A program made the position numbers and the translations under genes. Below are positions 46,125-57,629 of a stretch of 64,000 bases of DNA, piece after piece (position 1 is the stretch's first letter; the number at the start of each line of letters is the position of its first letter). Under the pieces are notes generated by a model. The model made no database searches and was not told the origin of the DNA. It saw nothing but the letters and a program-made list of their open reading frames with translations. Origin of the DNA: Aggregatibacter actinomycetemcomitans (GTDB lineage Bacteria > Pseudomonadota > Gammaproteobacteria > Enterobacterales > Pasteurellaceae); the NCBI RefSeq assembly GCF_003130205.1, contig NZ_NRDF01000002.1:110337-174336 (forward strand), written 5' to 3'.

Positions 46125-46679
46125 ATGATGGAAAAACAACGACAAATTAAAGACGGTTGGTTGCTTGATGAAAGACAGGTGCTTTCTCCGCACTTTGACC
46201 AACGCCCCGACCCACAGGACATTTCCCTGTTGATTATTCATTACATCAGTCTGCCGCCGGAACAGTTCGGTGGCGGTTATATTGATGATTTTTTTCAAGG
46301 CAAACTGGATGTGCAGGCGCATCCGTATTTTCAGGAAATCAGCCCGCTGCGGGTGTCGGCACATTGTTTGATTGAACGCACGGGGTGCATTACGCAATAT
46401 GTGAATTTTAACGACCGCGCGTGGCACGCGGGATTATCCTGTTTTGAAGGGCGGGAAAAATGCAATGATTTTGCCATCGGCATTGAATTGGAAGGTAGCA
46501 ATGAACAGCCGTTTACCGCGCAGCAATATGACGCGTTACAGCGCTTAACGCGGCAAATTATGCAGGCGTATCCGCGGATTACCAAAGAACGCATTGTTGG
46601 GCATTGTGATGTGTCGCCGGGGCGAAAAATCGATCCGGGGCAATACTTCGATTGGCAGCGTTATTTGCAAGATTTGTAA
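46125..46679 (+). CDS. ampD: 1,6-anhydro-N-acetylmuramyl-L-alanine amidase
   Basis: Cytoplasmic peptidoglycan-recycling amidase. I start at ATG 46125 (184 aa); the longer frame runs through the pilA promoter. Zinc ligands are His in [10 protein letters not shown], His in [15 protein letters not shown] and the following Asp. [11 protein letters not shown] and [11 protein letters not shown] are typical. It is divergent from pilA. Confidence 0.95.
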   Translation: MMEKQRQIKDGWLLDERQVLSPHFDQRPDPQDISLLIIHYISLPPEQFGGGYIDDFFQGKLDVQAHPYFQEISPLRVSAHCLIERTGCITQYVNFNDRAWHAGLSCFEGREKCNDFAIGIELEGSNEQPFTAQQYDALQRLTRQIMQAYPRITKERIVGHCDVSPGRKIDPGQYFDWQRYLQDL

Positions 46680-46704
46680 TTTGAACAATAAATGTACAGT
46701 ATGA

Positions 46705-46745
46705 AACGGCATTTTTCATTAACAGAAAAATGCCGTTGTTTTTTT
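46705..46745 (+). terminator. ampD terminator
   Basis: AACGGCATTTTT and AAAAATGCCGTT arms followed by GTTTTTTT, about 25 bases after the ampD stop. Confidence 0.85.
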
Positions 46746-47116
46746 AGCAGCTGATTGATGAATAAAGGAAATTTTACTTCTGATTTCACTCCAAAGGGAG
46801 TTTATGGGATTTATTTCAAGTTATACCTTCGCTAAAACACAATTTTATCCACAGAAATACTGAATAACTCACAAGGGGGTTAAGAAATATGGCAAGGCAA
46901 ATTGAGTGAAAAATTGGTTGGTTATTTGCTAAACAGGATTTGTGCAAAAAATATTAAGGAAAATGAATGGAGTGGCTGACCGATTATTTTTGCTGAAGAT
47001 TTGAACATTGATAGACAGATGGCTTTCGCATAATGGGGCATGAAAAACGACTCACGGATTATTTCGCGGTTTTCCGAAATTTGTCCCCAAACTTATGCAC
47101 AGTCGATGAGTAACAA
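46746..47116. other. Gene-free stretch, possibly decayed
   Basis: About 370 bp with no frame longer than about 25 codons that looks real. A short frame near 46893-46975 reads like protein (SEKLVGYLLNRICAKNIKEN) but matches no family I know. It may be a dead gene. Confidence 0.4.
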
Positions 47117-47117
47117 A

Positions 47118-47147
47118 AAATACCTCAAGAATAGGTTTGAGGTATTT
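47118..47147 (-). terminator. Terminator of the nanQ-like gene
   Basis: AAATACCTCAA and TTGAGGTATTT arms with an 8-nt loop; on the complement the stem is followed by TTTTTTG. Confidence 0.8.
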
Positions 47148-47153
47148 AATGAT

Positions 47154-47917
<764 letters not shown>

Positions 47918-50053
47918 GTGAATCCAATTGTTAAACAGTTTAAATACGGTCAGCATACCGTAACTTTAGAAACCGGTGCGATCGCCCGTCAGGCAACCGC
48001 AGCGGTTATGGCAAGCATGGACGATACGACCGTATTCGTGACCGTGGTTGCTAAAAAAGATGTGAAAGAAGGTCAGGATTTCTTTCCGTTGACCGTGAAT
48101 TATCAAGAACGTACTTATGCCGCCGGTCGTATTCCCGGCGGTTTCTTCAAACGTGAAGGTCGCCCGTCCGAAGGTGAAACCTTAATCGCCCGTTTAATCG
48201 ACCGTCCGATTCGTCCGTTATTCCCGGAAGGTTTTTTCAATGAAATTCAAGTGGTTGCCACTGTGGTCTCGGTAAATCCGCAAATCAGTCCGGATTTAGT
48301 GGCGATGATCGGTGCGTCCGCCGCCTTATCTTTATCCGGTGTGCCGTTTAACGGTCCTATCGGTGCAGCGCGCGTCGGCTTTATTAACGGTCAATTCGTA
48401 TTAAACCCAACCATGAACGAGCAAAAACAAAGCCGTTTGGATTTAGTGGTGGCGGGTACTGATAAAGCCGTGTTAATGGTGGAATCCGAAGCGGATATTT
48501 TAACCGAAGAACAAATGTTGGCGGCAGTGGTTTACGGTCATCAGCAACAACAAGTGGTGATTGAAGCCATTAAAGAACTTGTTGCCGAAGCGGGCAAACC
48601 GCGTTGGGATTGGGTTGCGCCCGAACCGAATACGGCGTTAATTAACAAAGTGAAAGCCTTGGCGGAGGCCCGTTTAGGCGATGCTTATCGTATCACAGAA
48701 AAACAATCCCGCTATGCGCAAATAGATGCTATTAAAGCGGATGTGATTGCACAAATCACCGCTGAAGATGAAGAAATCAGCGAAGGCAAAATTATTGATA
48801 TTTTTACCGCACTTGAAAGCCAAATCGTGCGTGGTCGTATTATTGCGGGTGAACCACGTATCGATGGCCGTACGGTGGATACCGTGCGTGCATTGGATAT
48901 TTGCACCGGCGTATTACCGCGTACCCACGGCTCCGCGATTTTCACCCGTGGTGAAACCCAAGCCTTGGCAGTCGCGACCTTAGGTACAGAACGTGATGCG
49001 CAAATTATTGATGAATTGACCGGTGAACGTTCCGATCACTTCTTATTCCACTATAACTTCCCTCCGTACTCCGTGGGTGAAACCGGTATGATCGGTTCAC
49101 CGAAACGTCGTGAAATCGGTCACGGTCGTTTGGCAAAACGCGGTGTAGCGGCAGTTATGCCAACGCTTGTCGAATTCCCTTATGTAGTTCGTGTGGTATC
49201 CGAAATCACCGAATCAAACGGTTCTTCTTCTATGGCGTCCGTATGTGGTGCCTCTCTTGCCTTAATGGATGCCGGTGTGCCGATTAAAGCGGCAGTAGCA
49301 GGTATCGCCATGGGGTTGGTGAAAGAAGAGGATAAATTTGTGGTGCTTTCCGATATTCTTGGTGATGAAGATCACTTAGGCGATATGGACTTTAAAGTTG
49401 CCGGTACCCGTGAAGGTGTGACCGCATTGCAAATGGATATTAAGATTGAAGGTATTACTGCAGAAATCATGCAAATTGCCTTGAATCAAGCGAAAAGTGC
49501 GCGTATGCACATTCTTGGTGTGATGGAACAGGCGATTCCGGCGCCGCGTGCGGATATTTCCGATTTTGCACCGCGTATTTACACCATGAAGATCGATCCG
49601 AAGAAAATTAAAGATGTTATCGGTAAAGGCGGTGCGGTAATTCGTGCGTTGACCGAAGAAACCGGCACTTCCATCGATATTGATGACGATGGTACGGTGA
49701 AAATTGCTGCAGTAGATAAAAATGCAGTACAGGATGTAATGGCGCGCATTGAAGACATCACTGCCGAAGTAGAAGTCGGTGCAATTTACAAAGGTAAAGT
49801 TATCCGTTTGGCCGATTTTGGCGCATTTGTGGCAATCGTCGGTAACAAAGAGGGTTTGGTTCATATTTCACAAATCGCTGAAGAACGTGTGGAAAAAGTG
49901 AGCGATTATCTACAAGTAGGACAAGAAGTGATGGTGAAAGTGGTCGAAATCGATCGTCAGGGTCGTATCCGTTTAACTATGAAAGACCTTGTGCCTAAAC
50001 AAAATACTGTTCACCAACCTGCCGACGACATGTTTGAAACAGGAGTGATTTAG
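47918..50053 (+). CDS. pnp: Polyribonucleotide nucleotidyltransferase
   Basis: 3'-5' phosphorolytic exoribonuclease of the degradosome. Starting at GTG 47918 (AAGGAAAA upstream) gives 711 aa, the E. coli length; the longer frame from 47789 lacks homology. Two RNase PH domains are present ([20 protein letters not shown] and [19 protein letters not shown]). A KH domain ([16 protein letters not shown], near residue 565) and an S1 domain ([20 protein letters not shown]) complete it. It heads pnp-nlpI-deaD. Confidence 0.97.
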   Translation: MNPIVKQFKYGQHTVTLETGAIARQATAAVMASMDDTTVFVTVVAKKDVKEGQDFFPLTVNYQERTYAAGRIPGGFFKREGRPSEGETLIARLIDRPIRPLFPEGFFNEIQVVATVVSVNPQISPDLVAMIGASAALSLSGVPFNGPIGAARVGFINGQFVLNPTMNEQKQSRLDLVVAGTDKAVLMVESEADILTEEQMLAAVVYGHQQQQVVIEAIKELVAEAGKPRWDWVAPEPNTALINKVKALAEARLGDAYRITEKQSRYAQIDAIKADVIAQITAEDEEISEGKIIDIFTALESQIVRGRIIAGEPRIDGRTVDTVRALDICTGVLPRTHGSAIFTRGETQALAVATLGTERDAQIIDELTGERSDHFLFHYNFPPYSVGETGMIGSPKRREIGHGRLAKRGVAAVMPTLVEFPYVVRVVSEITESNGSSSMASVCGASLALMDAGVPIKAAVAGIAMGLVKEEDKFVVLSDILGDEDHLGDMDFKVAGTREGVTALQMDIKIEGITAEIMQIALNQAKSARMHILGVMEQAIPAPRADISDFAPRIYTMKIDPKKIKDVIGKGGAVIRALTEETGTSIDIDDDGTVKIAAVDKNAVQDVMARIEDITAEVEVGAIYKGKVIRLADFGAFVAIVGNKEGLVHISQIAEERVEKVSDYLQVGQEVMVKVVEIDRQGRIRLTMKDLVPKQNTVHQPADDMFETGVI

Positions 50054-50131
50054 TTTAGGATTAATGTTACGGCGCATGTGTCGTAACATTATTTTTCAAC
50101 AAGCAGACCCATGCTTTAAGGCTGGCAAGAA

Positions 50132-51034
50132 ATGACACAACGTCGGTTGTTTAATTTCACGGTGTTTCTACCTGGTTTATTTTTCACTTTGCTGCTGTCC
50201 GGTTGTGTCGGAACCAATCAAAGCTTTGTGTCTAAAAATTCTGTGGTATTAGCCGATCAAAACCCTGCTCAACATTTTGAACGGGAAGTGATGATTGTTC
50301 GGATTAGCCAAGTTTTGCTGGTTGGGAAAATGAGTAATGAAGAACGTGCCTCCCTGCATTTTGAACGGGGTGTGCTTTACGATAGTTTGGGGCTTTGGGC
50401 TTTAGCACGTTATGATTTTACTCAGGCTCTTGCACTGCAACCGAAAATGGCTGCGGTGTATAACTATTTGGGACTTTATTTATTACTTGATGAAGATTAC
50501 GACGGGGCTTTGGAAGCATTTAATGCGGTGCTTAGCTTGGATCCCGACTATGAATATACGATGTTAAATCGTGCTTTGGATTTCTATTATGTGGGGCGTT
50601 ATAACCTTGCCCAACAGGATTTTCTGAGTTTCTATCAACGCAATAAATCCGATCCCTACCGTGTTTTATGGCTGTATTTGAATGAATTAAAATTCAAGCC
50701 TGCCGAAGCACGAAAAAATCTGGCTCAACGTGCAATTGGGCTTTCTCATGATTATTGGGGTACCTACATTGTTCAATACTATTTGGGCAAACTTTCAGTA
50801 CGGGAATTACAGGCTAAAGCGGAGCAGTTTTCCAAGCAAACTTCTACGCAATATGCGGAAATTCTTACTGAAACCTACTTTTATCTGGCAAAACAAAAAC
50901 TCAATATGGGACAGGTTGATGAGGCGGAGGCCTTATTAAAACTGGCTATTGCAAATCAGGTGTATAACTTTGTGGAGTATCGTTTTGCGGTGTTTGAGCT
51001 ACTGAAATTAGGACAACAGGTTCAAACGGAATAA
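50132..51034 (+). CDS. nlpI: Lipoprotein NlpI
   Basis: Outer-membrane TPR lipoprotein that scaffolds peptidoglycan hydrolases and proteases. The 300-aa protein has lipobox LLLSGC (Cys25) and TPR helices through about 60-290 (LHFERGVLYDSLGLWALARY, AVYNYLGLYLLLDEDYDGAL). The conserved pnp-nlpI-deaD order confirms it. Confidence 0.95.
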   Translation: MTQRRLFNFTVFLPGLFFTLLLSGCVGTNQSFVSKNSVVLADQNPAQHFEREVMIVRISQVLLVGKMSNEERASLHFERGVLYDSLGLWALARYDFTQALALQPKMAAVYNYLGLYLLLDEDYDGALEAFNAVLSLDPDYEYTMLNRALDFYYVGRYNLAQQDFLSFYQRNKSDPYRVLWLYLNELKFKPAEARKNLAQRAIGLSHDYWGTYIVQYYLGKLSVRELQAKAEQFSKQTSTQYAEILTETYFYLAKQKLNMGQVDEAEALLKLAIANQVYNFVEYRFAVFELLKLGQQVQTE

Positions 51035-51145
51035 TGGTGAGCATGGCTTAACCGATAACATGTGGTAAGACGTAAAACGGCGCACATTGTGATTAACCTG
51101 AAAGCACTTTATTGAGCTTTCCTTTATATAATTCGAGTATTTTTA

Positions 51146-52948
51146 ATGACTGAAACTAAAATAACTTTCATGGATTTAGGCTTGCCTGAATTCATTCTTA
51201 ATGCTGTTTCCGATCTGGGTTTTGAGACCCCTTCCCCGATTCAACAAATTTGTATACCGCACTTACTGGAAGGGCGTGACGTATTGGGTATGGCGCAAAC
51301 CGGCAGCGGCAAAACAGCGGCATTTGCCTTACCGATTCTGGCAAAAATTGATCCTCATGAAAAACATCCGCAATTATTGGTAATGGCGCCGACCCGTGAG
51401 CTGGCGATTCAGGTTGCCGACGCTTGCGAACAATTTATGAAATATGCCAAAGGCATCAATATCGTGACCTTATATGGCGGTCAACGTTATGACATTCAAT
51501 TACGCGCCCTCAAACAAGGCGCGCAAGTGGTGGTGGGAACACCGGGACGTATTCTGGATCATATTCGTCGCGGCACATTAAATCTGGCGGAACTCAAAGC
51601 TATCGTATTGGATGAAGCGGACGAAATGTTGCGCATGGGCTTTATTGAAGATGTGGAAACCGTGATGGCGGAACTGCCTGAACATCACCAAACCGCCTTA
51701 TTCTCCGCCACCATGCCGGAGCCGATTCGTCGTATTACCAAACGTTTCATGAAAGATCCGCAAGAAATCAAAATCAAAGCGACCCAACAAAGCGCGCCGG
51801 ATATTGCGCAAAGTTGTTGGTATGTACACGGTTTCCGTAAAAACGATGCCTTATTGCGTTTCCTGGAAGTGGAAGATTTTGATGCAGCGATTATTTTCAC
51901 TCGCACTAAAACCGGTACGCTGGACGTAACCGAATTATTGGAAAAACACGGCTTTCGTGCCGCTGCGTTAAATGGCGACATGACCCAGCAGTTACGTGAA
52001 CAAACCCTTGACCGTTTGCGTAGTGGTAGCTTAGATATTGTCGTTGCCACCGATGTGGCGGCGCGCGGCATTGATATTGAACGTATCAGCCTGGTGGTTA
52101 ACTACGATATTCCACTGGATGCCGAATCCTATGTTCACCGTATCGGACGTACCGGTCGTGCGGGGCGTTCCGGTCGGGCATTATTATTTGTTGAACCGCG
52201 TGAACATCGTTTATTACGTAATGTAGAACATCTCATCAAGAAAAATATTGAAGAGGTGGAATTGCCGAATCATGAAGTATTGCAAGCCTGCCGTCGTAAA
52301 AAATTCAAAGATAAAATTACCACTCAATTGGAACATCATGATCTGGAACTTTATCGTGAGTTACTGGAAGACATGTTCACGGCGGATCAATCGCAGGAAG
52401 ACATTGCGGCGGCAATGATGATGTTGTTGCAAGGCAAACAGAAACTGATTATCCCACCGGATCCGGTCGTAGATAAAAAAGCCCGTCGCGAACGTGGTGA
52501 GCGTGGCGATCGTCGTGAAAATCCGCGTTCGGCGGAGCGTCGCGGGGAACGCAAAGGTTACGGTACGCCGCAACCGATGGATTTATACCGTATTGAAGTC
52601 GGACGTGGCGATGGCGTGGAAGTGCGTCATATTGTGGGCGCGATTGCCAACGAAGGGGATATTAACAGCCGTTATATCGGTCACATCAAACTTTATGACG
52701 ATTATTCCACCATTGAATTGCCGCAAGGCATGCCGAAAGAATTGTTACAACAGTACGGCAAAACCCGCGTGCTGAACAAACAAATGCGTATGTCTTTCAT
52801 CGGTGAAGCCAAAAGCGAACGGGGCGGCGATAACTTCGGCGGCAAGCGTCGCGGCGGACGTTCTGGAGATAACAACTTTAAAAGCGAACGCAAATTTAAA
52901 GAAAAATCGCACCGCACTTTTAAAGAAAAACGCGAGTTCAGAAAATAA
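51146..52948 (+). CDS. deaD: DEAD-box RNA helicase, cold-shock type
   Basis: A 600-aa helicase for ribosome assembly and mRNA decay at low temperature. Motifs: Q motif [16 protein letters not shown], Walker [27 protein letters not shown], and [19 protein letters not shown] DbpA-type RNA-binding domain (about 478-550) is followed by a basic Arg/Gly/Lys-rich tail, as in CsdA. It ends the pnp-nlpI-deaD cluster. Confidence 0.96.
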   Translation: MTETKITFMDLGLPEFILNAVSDLGFETPSPIQQICIPHLLEGRDVLGMAQTGSGKTAAFALPILAKIDPHEKHPQLLVMAPTRELAIQVADACEQFMKYAKGINIVTLYGGQRYDIQLRALKQGAQVVVGTPGRILDHIRRGTLNLAELKAIVLDEADEMLRMGFIEDVETVMAELPEHHQTALFSATMPEPIRRITKRFMKDPQEIKIKATQQSAPDIAQSCWYVHGFRKNDALLRFLEVEDFDAAIIFTRTKTGTLDVTELLEKHGFRAAALNGDMTQQLREQTLDRLRSGSLDIVVATDVAARGIDIERISLVVNYDIPLDAESYVHRIGRTGRAGRSGRALLFVEPREHRLLRNVEHLIKKNIEEVELPNHEVLQACRRKKFKDKITTQLEHHDLELYRELLEDMFTADQSQEDIAAAMMMLLQGKQKLIIPPDPVVDKKARRERGERGDRRENPRSAERRGERKGYGTPQPMDLYRIEVGRGDGVEVRHIVGAIANEGDINSRYIGHIKLYDDYSTIELPQGMPKELLQQYGKTRVLNKQMRMSFIGEAKSERGGDNFGGKRRGGRSGDNNFKSERKFKEKSHRTFKEKREFRK

Positions 52949-52955
52949 GAAAGAG

Positions 52956-53025
52956 CCACCACACAAAAAGTGCGGTGGGTTTTTCGAATGAATTTACGGC
53001 TTATCCATGGATAAGCCGTTTTTCC
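52956..53025 (+). terminator. deaD terminators (tandem hairpins)
   Basis: First hairpin CCACC/GGTGG includes an uptake signal and ends in GTTTTTC (52956-52986). The second is a perfect 24-bp palindrome, arms ACGGCTTATCCA/TGGATAAGCCGT (52996-53019), with a T-run. It also faces the convergent hpt gene. Confidence 0.8.
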
Positions 53026-53026
53026 G

Positions 53027-53566
53027 TTATTCTTCCAAAATCACTTTGCCGATATAGCCCAGATTACGGTGCTGTTGGGCATAATCAATGCCGTAGCCCA
53101 CTACGAATTCATCGGGAATGGTAAAGCCCACCCAATCCACCGGTACCTGCACTTCACGGCGTGACGGTTTGTCGAGTAAAGTACAAATCGCCAGGGACGC
53201 CGGTTCACGCAAATTCAAAATTTCGCGTACTTTTTCCAGGGTGTAACCCGTGTCGATAATATCTTCCACAATCAGCACGTCTTTGCCTTTGATGTCGCCG
53301 TCCAAGTCTTTGCTGATTCGTACATCGTGATTGGTGGTCATGCCGCTACCGTAGCTGGAGGTCGTCATAAATTCAACTTCTACCGGTAAATGCAGTTCGC
53401 GCACCAGATCCGCCATGAACATAAAGGAGCCGCGCAATAAGCCTACCACAACCAAGCGGCTGATATTTTTGTATTGATAGAAGGCGGTGATTTCTTTACC
53501 GAGTTCCCGGATGCGGGAGCGGGCTTCCTGTTCGGAAATCAGAATATCAACGTGGTGTTTTTTCAT
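53027..53566 (-). CDS. hpt: Hypoxanthine phosphoribosyltransferase
   Basis: Salvages hypoxanthine (and guanine) to nucleotides. A 179-aa PRTase with the PRPP-binding loop [18 protein letters not shown] (about 98-115), the [17 protein letters not shown] loop near 43-59 and the C-terminal [19 protein letters not shown]. It is convergent with deaD. A candidate sRNA lies upstream. Confidence 0.96.
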   Translation of the reverse strand: MKKHHVDILISEQEARSRIRELGKEITAFYQYKNISRLVVVGLLRGSFMFMADLVRELHLPVEVEFMTTSSYGSGMTTNHDVRISKDLDGDIKGKDVLIVEDIIDTGYTLEKVREILNLREPASLAICTLLDKPSRREVQVPVDWVGFTIPDEFVVGYGIDYAQQHRNLGYIGKVILEE

Positions 53567-53604
53567 TTAGGGTTACCTTTGGCAGAGGAGAATTTCGCTA
53601 TTCT

Positions 53605-53740
53605 AACAAAAAAAAGACTGAAGCTTAAACTTCAGTCTTTTCAAATACCCTAACGAATTTACTTTCTACTCTACCTGTTTGGAGTACTATGCAGACTTCC
53701 AATGACTACCGTTCATCTTCATTGCAATACTTAACAGATG
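53605..53740 (-). ncRNA. Candidate Fur-controlled small RNA
   Basis: Between pmbA and hpt a promoter on the complement (-35 TTGACA 53774-53769, -10 TAACAT 53752-53747, 16-base spacer) is followed about 100 bases later by a strong terminator. Its GACTGAAG/CTTCAGTC 8-bp stem spans 53637-53616, extended by A/T pairs, and a T-run follows. No open frame with a ribosome site lies between. Predicted length is about 130 nt. A Fur box abuts the -35. Fur-repressed sRNAs (RyhB-like in role) are known in Pasteurellaceae; identity with a named one was not checked. Confidence 0.6.
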
Positions 53741-53746
53741 TGGCTT

Positions 53747-53789
53747 ATGTTAGCAGAGTTTTAATTGTTGTCAATAAGAATTATTATCA
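53747..53789 (-). promoter_or_regulatory. Promoter with Fur box for the sRNA
   Basis: The 7-1-7 Fur element on the complement, TGATAAT-A-ATTCTTA (53789-53775), matches TGATAAT-N-ATTATCA at 12 of 14 positions. It touches the -35 hexamer (53774-53769), so Fur binding would block polymerase. Confidence 0.65.
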
Positions 53790-53804
53790 TTTAGCAAAAA
53801 TATT

Positions 53805-55166
53805 TTAATTACCGGAAATTTTCATATTTTCCAAGAGAATAGAACCGGTTTGAATATTTGAGCGGTGTTCAATATCATCCCCCACGGCAACAATGTTGCG
53901 CAACATTTCAGGTAATTGACCGGCAATGGTGATTTCTGCCACCGGGTATTGAATCGCGCCGTTTTCCACCCAGAAGCCCGCCGCCCCGCGTGAATAATCG
54001 CCACTAACCGGATTAACGCCTTGCCCCATCACTTCCGTAACCAGCAAACCGCGATCCATTTGACGTAAAAGTGCGGTGAGTTTTCCCGATGAATTTGCTT
54101 TCACCAACCAGTTATGAATGCCGCCCGCGTGCCCGTTGCTTTGCATGCCGAGTTTGCGACCGCTGTAACTGGTAAGCAAATAAGTCTGTAAGATGCCATT
54201 GCGGATGATGTCCATATCCTGCGTTCTTACGCCTTCGCTATCAAAAGGCGTTGACGCCAACTGACCAAGTAAGTGTGGTCTTTCCACGATGTCAAACCAA
54301 TCCGGCAACACCTGCTTGCCTAAATGATCCAATAAGAAACTGGCTTTGCGATATAAACTGCTGCCGCTGATGGCTGCCGCCAAATGGCTGATTAAACCTG
54401 TTGCCACATCATTTAAGAAAATGACCGGCGCTTGTTGGGTCGCGAGTTTTTGCGGTTGCAAACGGGCAATGGCTTTTTGCGCGGCATGTTCACCGACCCA
54501 TTTTGGCTGCGCTAATTGCGTAATATCCCGCGCGACGGTGTATTCGTAATCCCGTTCCAGTTGCTCGTTGTGTTCGGCAATCACCGAGCAGGAAAGGGAA
54601 TAGCGACTGGATAAATAACTTTGCAACATACCGTGGCTGTTGCCATAAACCCGCACGCCGGTATGGGCATTGAAAGAAGCGCCTTCGCTGTTGACGATAC
54701 GCACATCATGTTCCAACGCCGCTTTTTCGGTTTCCAGCGCGAGTTGCACGGCGTGATCTACCTCTATTTCAGCGGCGTGATACAATGCTAAATCCGGTGC
54801 GTCAAATGCTATCAGCTCTTTATCTGCCAAGCCGGTGCAATCGTCCGGAGAAGTATATTTGGCGATGGCAAGGGCGGCTTGGACAGTGCTTTTGATGGCG
54901 TCCGGCGTTAAATCGGAAGTGGAGGCGTTGCCTTTTTGTTGTCCCAGATAAACGGAAATGCCTAACGCGCCGTCATTGTTAAATTCAACGTTTTCAATTT
55001 CCCGGAGGCGGGTAGAGACGGACAACCCGCCGGATTTGGTGACGCCCACTTCGGCGGTGGCGCCCGCTTTTTGCGCGATTTCAATGGCAAGGCTAACGGC
55101 GTCACGTAATTGTTGTTCCTGTTGGCGTAAAAGTGCGGTAGATTTTTTAAGTGTTTTTTGTTGCAT
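53805..55166 (-). CDS. pmbA: Metalloprotease TldE/PmbA subunit
   Basis: Partner of TldD in a heterodimeric metalloprotease that matures microcins and degrades unfolded peptides. The 453-aa protein shows [20 protein letters not shown] in the N-terminal domain and the C-terminal [36 protein letters not shown]. Like other TldE it lacks the HExxxH zinc motif of TldD. Divergent from yjgA, as usual. Confidence 0.95.
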   Translation of the reverse strand: MQQKTLKKSTALLRQQEQQLRDAVSLAIEIAQKAGATAEVGVTKSGGLSVSTRLREIENVEFNNDGALGISVYLGQQKGNASTSDLTPDAIKSTVQAALAIAKYTSPDDCTGLADKELIAFDAPDLALYHAAEIEVDHAVQLALETEKAALEHDVRIVNSEGASFNAHTGVRVYGNSHGMLQSYLSSRYSLSCSVIAEHNEQLERDYEYTVARDITQLAQPKWVGEHAAQKAIARLQPQKLATQQAPVIFLNDVATGLISHLAAAISGSSLYRKASFLLDHLGKQVLPDWFDIVERPHLLGQLASTPFDSEGVRTQDMDIIRNGILQTYLLTSYSGRKLGMQSNGHAGGIHNWLVKANSSGKLTALLRQMDRGLLVTEVMGQGVNPVSGDYSRGAAGFWVENGAIQYPVAEITIAGQLPEMLRNIVAVGDDIEHRSNIQTGSILLENMKISGN

Positions 55167-55282
55167 TGTGGTTTTCCCGATTGTGAAATTTCGGCAATTT
55201 TAGCCTATTTTTCTTTTTAAGGCGAACCATAGATTCTGTGCTAAAATGCACCGCACTTTTAAGCAGAACGGTTGGAAAAAAC

Positions 55283-55816
55283 ATGGCAAAACGTAAAAAA
55301 GACGATTTTGACTGGCAGGACGACGAACAGGAAGAAATCATTTGGGTCAGTAAAAGCGAAATTAAACGGGACGCGGAAGAATTAAAAAAACTGGGTGAAA
55401 AACTGGTTAAGCTGACCAAAGCCAAATTAGATAAAATTCCATTGGAAGAATCTTTGCTGGAAGCGGTAAATTTGGCGCAGCACCTGCAAAAAGAAGCGCG
55501 TCGCCGCCAGTTGCAATATATCGGCAAATTATTGCGTAGTATGGACGTTGAGCCGATTCAGGACGCCTTGGATAAACTGGAAAACAAACATTTGCAACAG
55601 CAAGCCATGTTACACAAACTGGAATTACTGCGTGATGAGCTTATGGCAAAAGGCGATAGCGCATTAATGGATTTTTTAGCGGATTATCCCCATGCCGATC
55701 GGCAACATTTACGCAATTTGATTCGCGCCGCCAATAAGGAAAAAGAACAAAATAAACCGGCAAAAGCCTATCGTGAAATTTTTCAGTGTTTAAAGGATAT
55801 TGTGCCGGAGGATTAA
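55283..55816 (+). CDS. yjgA: Ribosome-associated protein YjgA (DarP)
   Basis: Assists 50S assembly. From ATG 55283 it has 177 aa: an acidic start ([20 protein letters not shown]) is followed by a three-helix region, [20 protein letters not shown] and [15 protein letters not shown]. The pmbA-yjgA divergent pair is conserved in gammaproteobacteria. Confidence 0.94.
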   Translation: MAKRKKDDFDWQDDEQEEIIWVSKSEIKRDAEELKKLGEKLVKLTKAKLDKIPLEESLLEAVNLAQHLQKEARRRQLQYIGKLLRSMDVEPIQDALDKLENKHLQQQAMLHKLELLRDELMAKGDSALMDFLADYPHADRQHLRNLIRAANKEKEQNKPAKAYREIFQCLKDIVPED

Positions 55817-55829
55817 TTAGTCCAAAATA

Positions 55830-55872
55830 AAACAGCCCCTTAATAATGCGCTAATTAAGGGGCTGTTTTTTT
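55830..55872 (+). terminator. yjgA terminator
   Basis: AACAGCCCCTTAAT and ATTAAGGGGCTGTT arms with an 8-9 nt loop and a T-run. Confidence 0.88.
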
Positions 55873-55881
55873 ATGGTTAAT

Positions 55882-55965
55882 TTAGTTTAACCAGAAGAAG
55901 TAGCCAACGGTGGCGATAACAAAGATACACGCGATATTCAGCACGGAACCGGCTTTCACCATTTC
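55882..55965 (-). pseudogene. C-terminal scrap of a membrane transporter
   Basis: On the complement an open frame reads MVKAGSVLNIACIFVIATVG then YFFWLN and stops. It resembles the last membrane helix of a divalent-anion:sodium symporter (DASS/SLC13 type). Nothing upstream continues it; rraA starts nearby, so the rest of the gene is deleted. Family assignment is tentative. Confidence 0.4.
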
Positions 55966-56003
55966 ACTTTTTCAGACCTTAAATTAGAAGCCGAATTTTA
56001 CAT

Positions 56004-56504
56004 TTAATCCTGCTCGAAATCTTCCAAATCCAAGGCTTCTTGCGACAGGATAATGCCGGTTAAATCGGCATAAACAAAATCTTCCGGGAAGAAAGTGACG
56101 CCGCCGAAATTCACCGGAATATCGGTTTCGCCATGATTAGAACCGTCCGCACCAACCGGAATCGGAGCCAACGCATGAATACCGATGTCGATATTTTCCA
56201 ACTGCTGAATTTGACGCACCGCACCGTAAACGATAATGCCTTCCCACTGGTTGTCTGCCGCTAATTGGGCGAGTTCTGCGTCAATTAACGCACGGCGCAC
56301 CGCACCGCCGCCATCCACCAATAACACCCGGCCTTCGCCGTTTTCTTCTAAAATTTCAGCAATCAGACCGTTATTTTCAAAACATTTCACGGTGGTGACT
56401 TTGCCGTGGAAGGAACTGAGTCCGCCGAAACTGGAGAAAATGGGCTCGACAACATCGACCTGGTCGAGATAAATATCGCAAAGTTCAGAAGTATCAATGT
56501 ACAT
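56004..56504 (-). CDS. rraA: Regulator of ribonuclease activity A
   Basis: Binds RNase E and inhibits mRNA decay. The 166-aa protein begins with [20 protein letters not shown], contains the fold's [18 protein letters not shown] and [20 protein letters not shown], and ends [20 protein letters not shown] plus an acidic tail. A menA gene follows upstream on the same strand (50-bp gap to its stop), the classical menA-rraA pair. Confidence 0.96.
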   Translation of the reverse strand: MYIDTSELCDIYLDQVDVVEPIFSSFGGLSSFHGKVTTVKCFENNGLIAEILEENGEGRVLLVDGGGAVRRALIDAELAQLAADNQWEGIIVYGAVRQIQQLENIDIGIHALAPIPVGADGSNHGETDIPVNFGGVTFFPEDFVYADLTGIILSQEALDLEDFEQD

Positions 56505-56554
56505 AAAAGACCCTATTTTTAAGATGAATACTGCGGGCTAGTATAGTCCGATTA

Positions 56555-57460
56555 TCAGCCCAGAAGCAAGCCAAAACTAAATAGCCCGTTGATTAGCAAC
56601 GCCAATAACGACATTTGCGCCAACATCGGACGCAGCGCCGTCGGTTCCTTGTGAGTGAAAACGAAGAAGGCGTGTTTCAGTAATAACGGGTAGGTCAGCA
56701 AAAACACAAAACTCAACGGATGGCGTAAATTCATGGCGGCAAATAAGAGGTAAAACAGTGCGGCGACGGCAAGCAGAATGCAATGATAAATGCGCCCGTT
56801 ATGCGCGCCCAAACGTACCGCCAGGGTATTTTTGCCCGCTTTGCGATCCTGTTCAATGTCGCGCAAATTATTGATATTCAATACGGCGGAGGCTAATAAA
56901 CCGCTGGCGACGGCAGGCAACAGAATTTCCGCAGAAAACGTGTGAACCTGTAAATAATAAGTGCCGCCCACGCCCAATAAACCGAAGAAAATCAGCACGG
57001 AAATATCGCCTAAACCCAAATAGCCGTAAGGCTTACTGCCTACGGTGTAAGTGATGGCGGCGATAATGGCGAGTACGCCGAGGACGGAAAAAGCGATTAA
57101 GTCGCTCAAATTTTGGTATGCCGTGCCGATTAATATGGCGCCGCAAACAAAACTCAAGGCAATCATCAAATATAACCCTTTTTTCAACTGTGCAGCGGAG
57201 ATCGCGCCTTGTTGAATTCCGCGTAACGGACCGATACGCTCGGCGGTGTCGGAACCTTTTTGGTGATCGCCGTAATCATTGGCGAAGTTGGAGAGAATTT
57301 GCAGAAATAAGGTGGTCAGCAAACATAACACGGTGACGCCCCAATGGAAACTGCCTGCCCAATAAGCCAGCGCCGAGCCCGTTAAAATGGTCGCTAAGGC
57401 TAACGGCAAGGTTTTCGGACGTGCCGTTTCAATCCACATTTTTATTGTATTTTTTGTCAT
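56555..57460 (-). CDS. menA: 1,4-dihydroxy-2-naphthoate octaprenyltransferase
   Basis: Prenylates dihydroxynaphthoate in the inner membrane, the penultimate menaquinone step. From ATG 57460 it has 301 aa with about eight membrane segments. The two Asp-rich motifs are NFANDYGDHQKGSDT and NNLRDIEQDRKAGKNTLAVR. It acts after MenB and MenC, whose genes are at 25410-28019. Confidence 0.96.
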   Translation of the reverse strand: MTKNTIKMWIETARPKTLPLALATILTGSALAYWAGSFHWGVTVLCLLTTLFLQILSNFANDYGDHQKGSDTAERIGPLRGIQQGAISAAQLKKGLYLMIALSFVCGAILIGTAYQNLSDLIAFSVLGVLAIIAAITYTVGSKPYGYLGLGDISVLIFFGLLGVGGTYYLQVHTFSAEILLPAVASGLLASAVLNINNLRDIEQDRKAGKNTLAVRLGAHNGRIYHCILLAVAALFYLLFAAMNLRHPLSFVFLLTYPLLLKHAFFVFTHKEPTALRPMLAQMSLLALLINGLFSFGLLLG

Positions 57461-57629
57461 AATTTCCACATTTACAACGAAGCAGCGCAATGTTATTTAT
57501 TGGCTGCCGTTTGATCTTCCCGGCAAAACCCATGTTGAAAAACATTGCTTTTTTTCACCGCACTTTTAGCTAAAATAGTGCGCTATTCTACAAGGTTATT
57601 TCGCAGATTTTAACTGTTTTAAGGAAAAT

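Noticed and set aside
45551-46222. Long form of PilA starting at 46222.
   Set aside because: The extra residues cross the CRP-S site and lack a leader; the type IV leader begins at ATG 46003.
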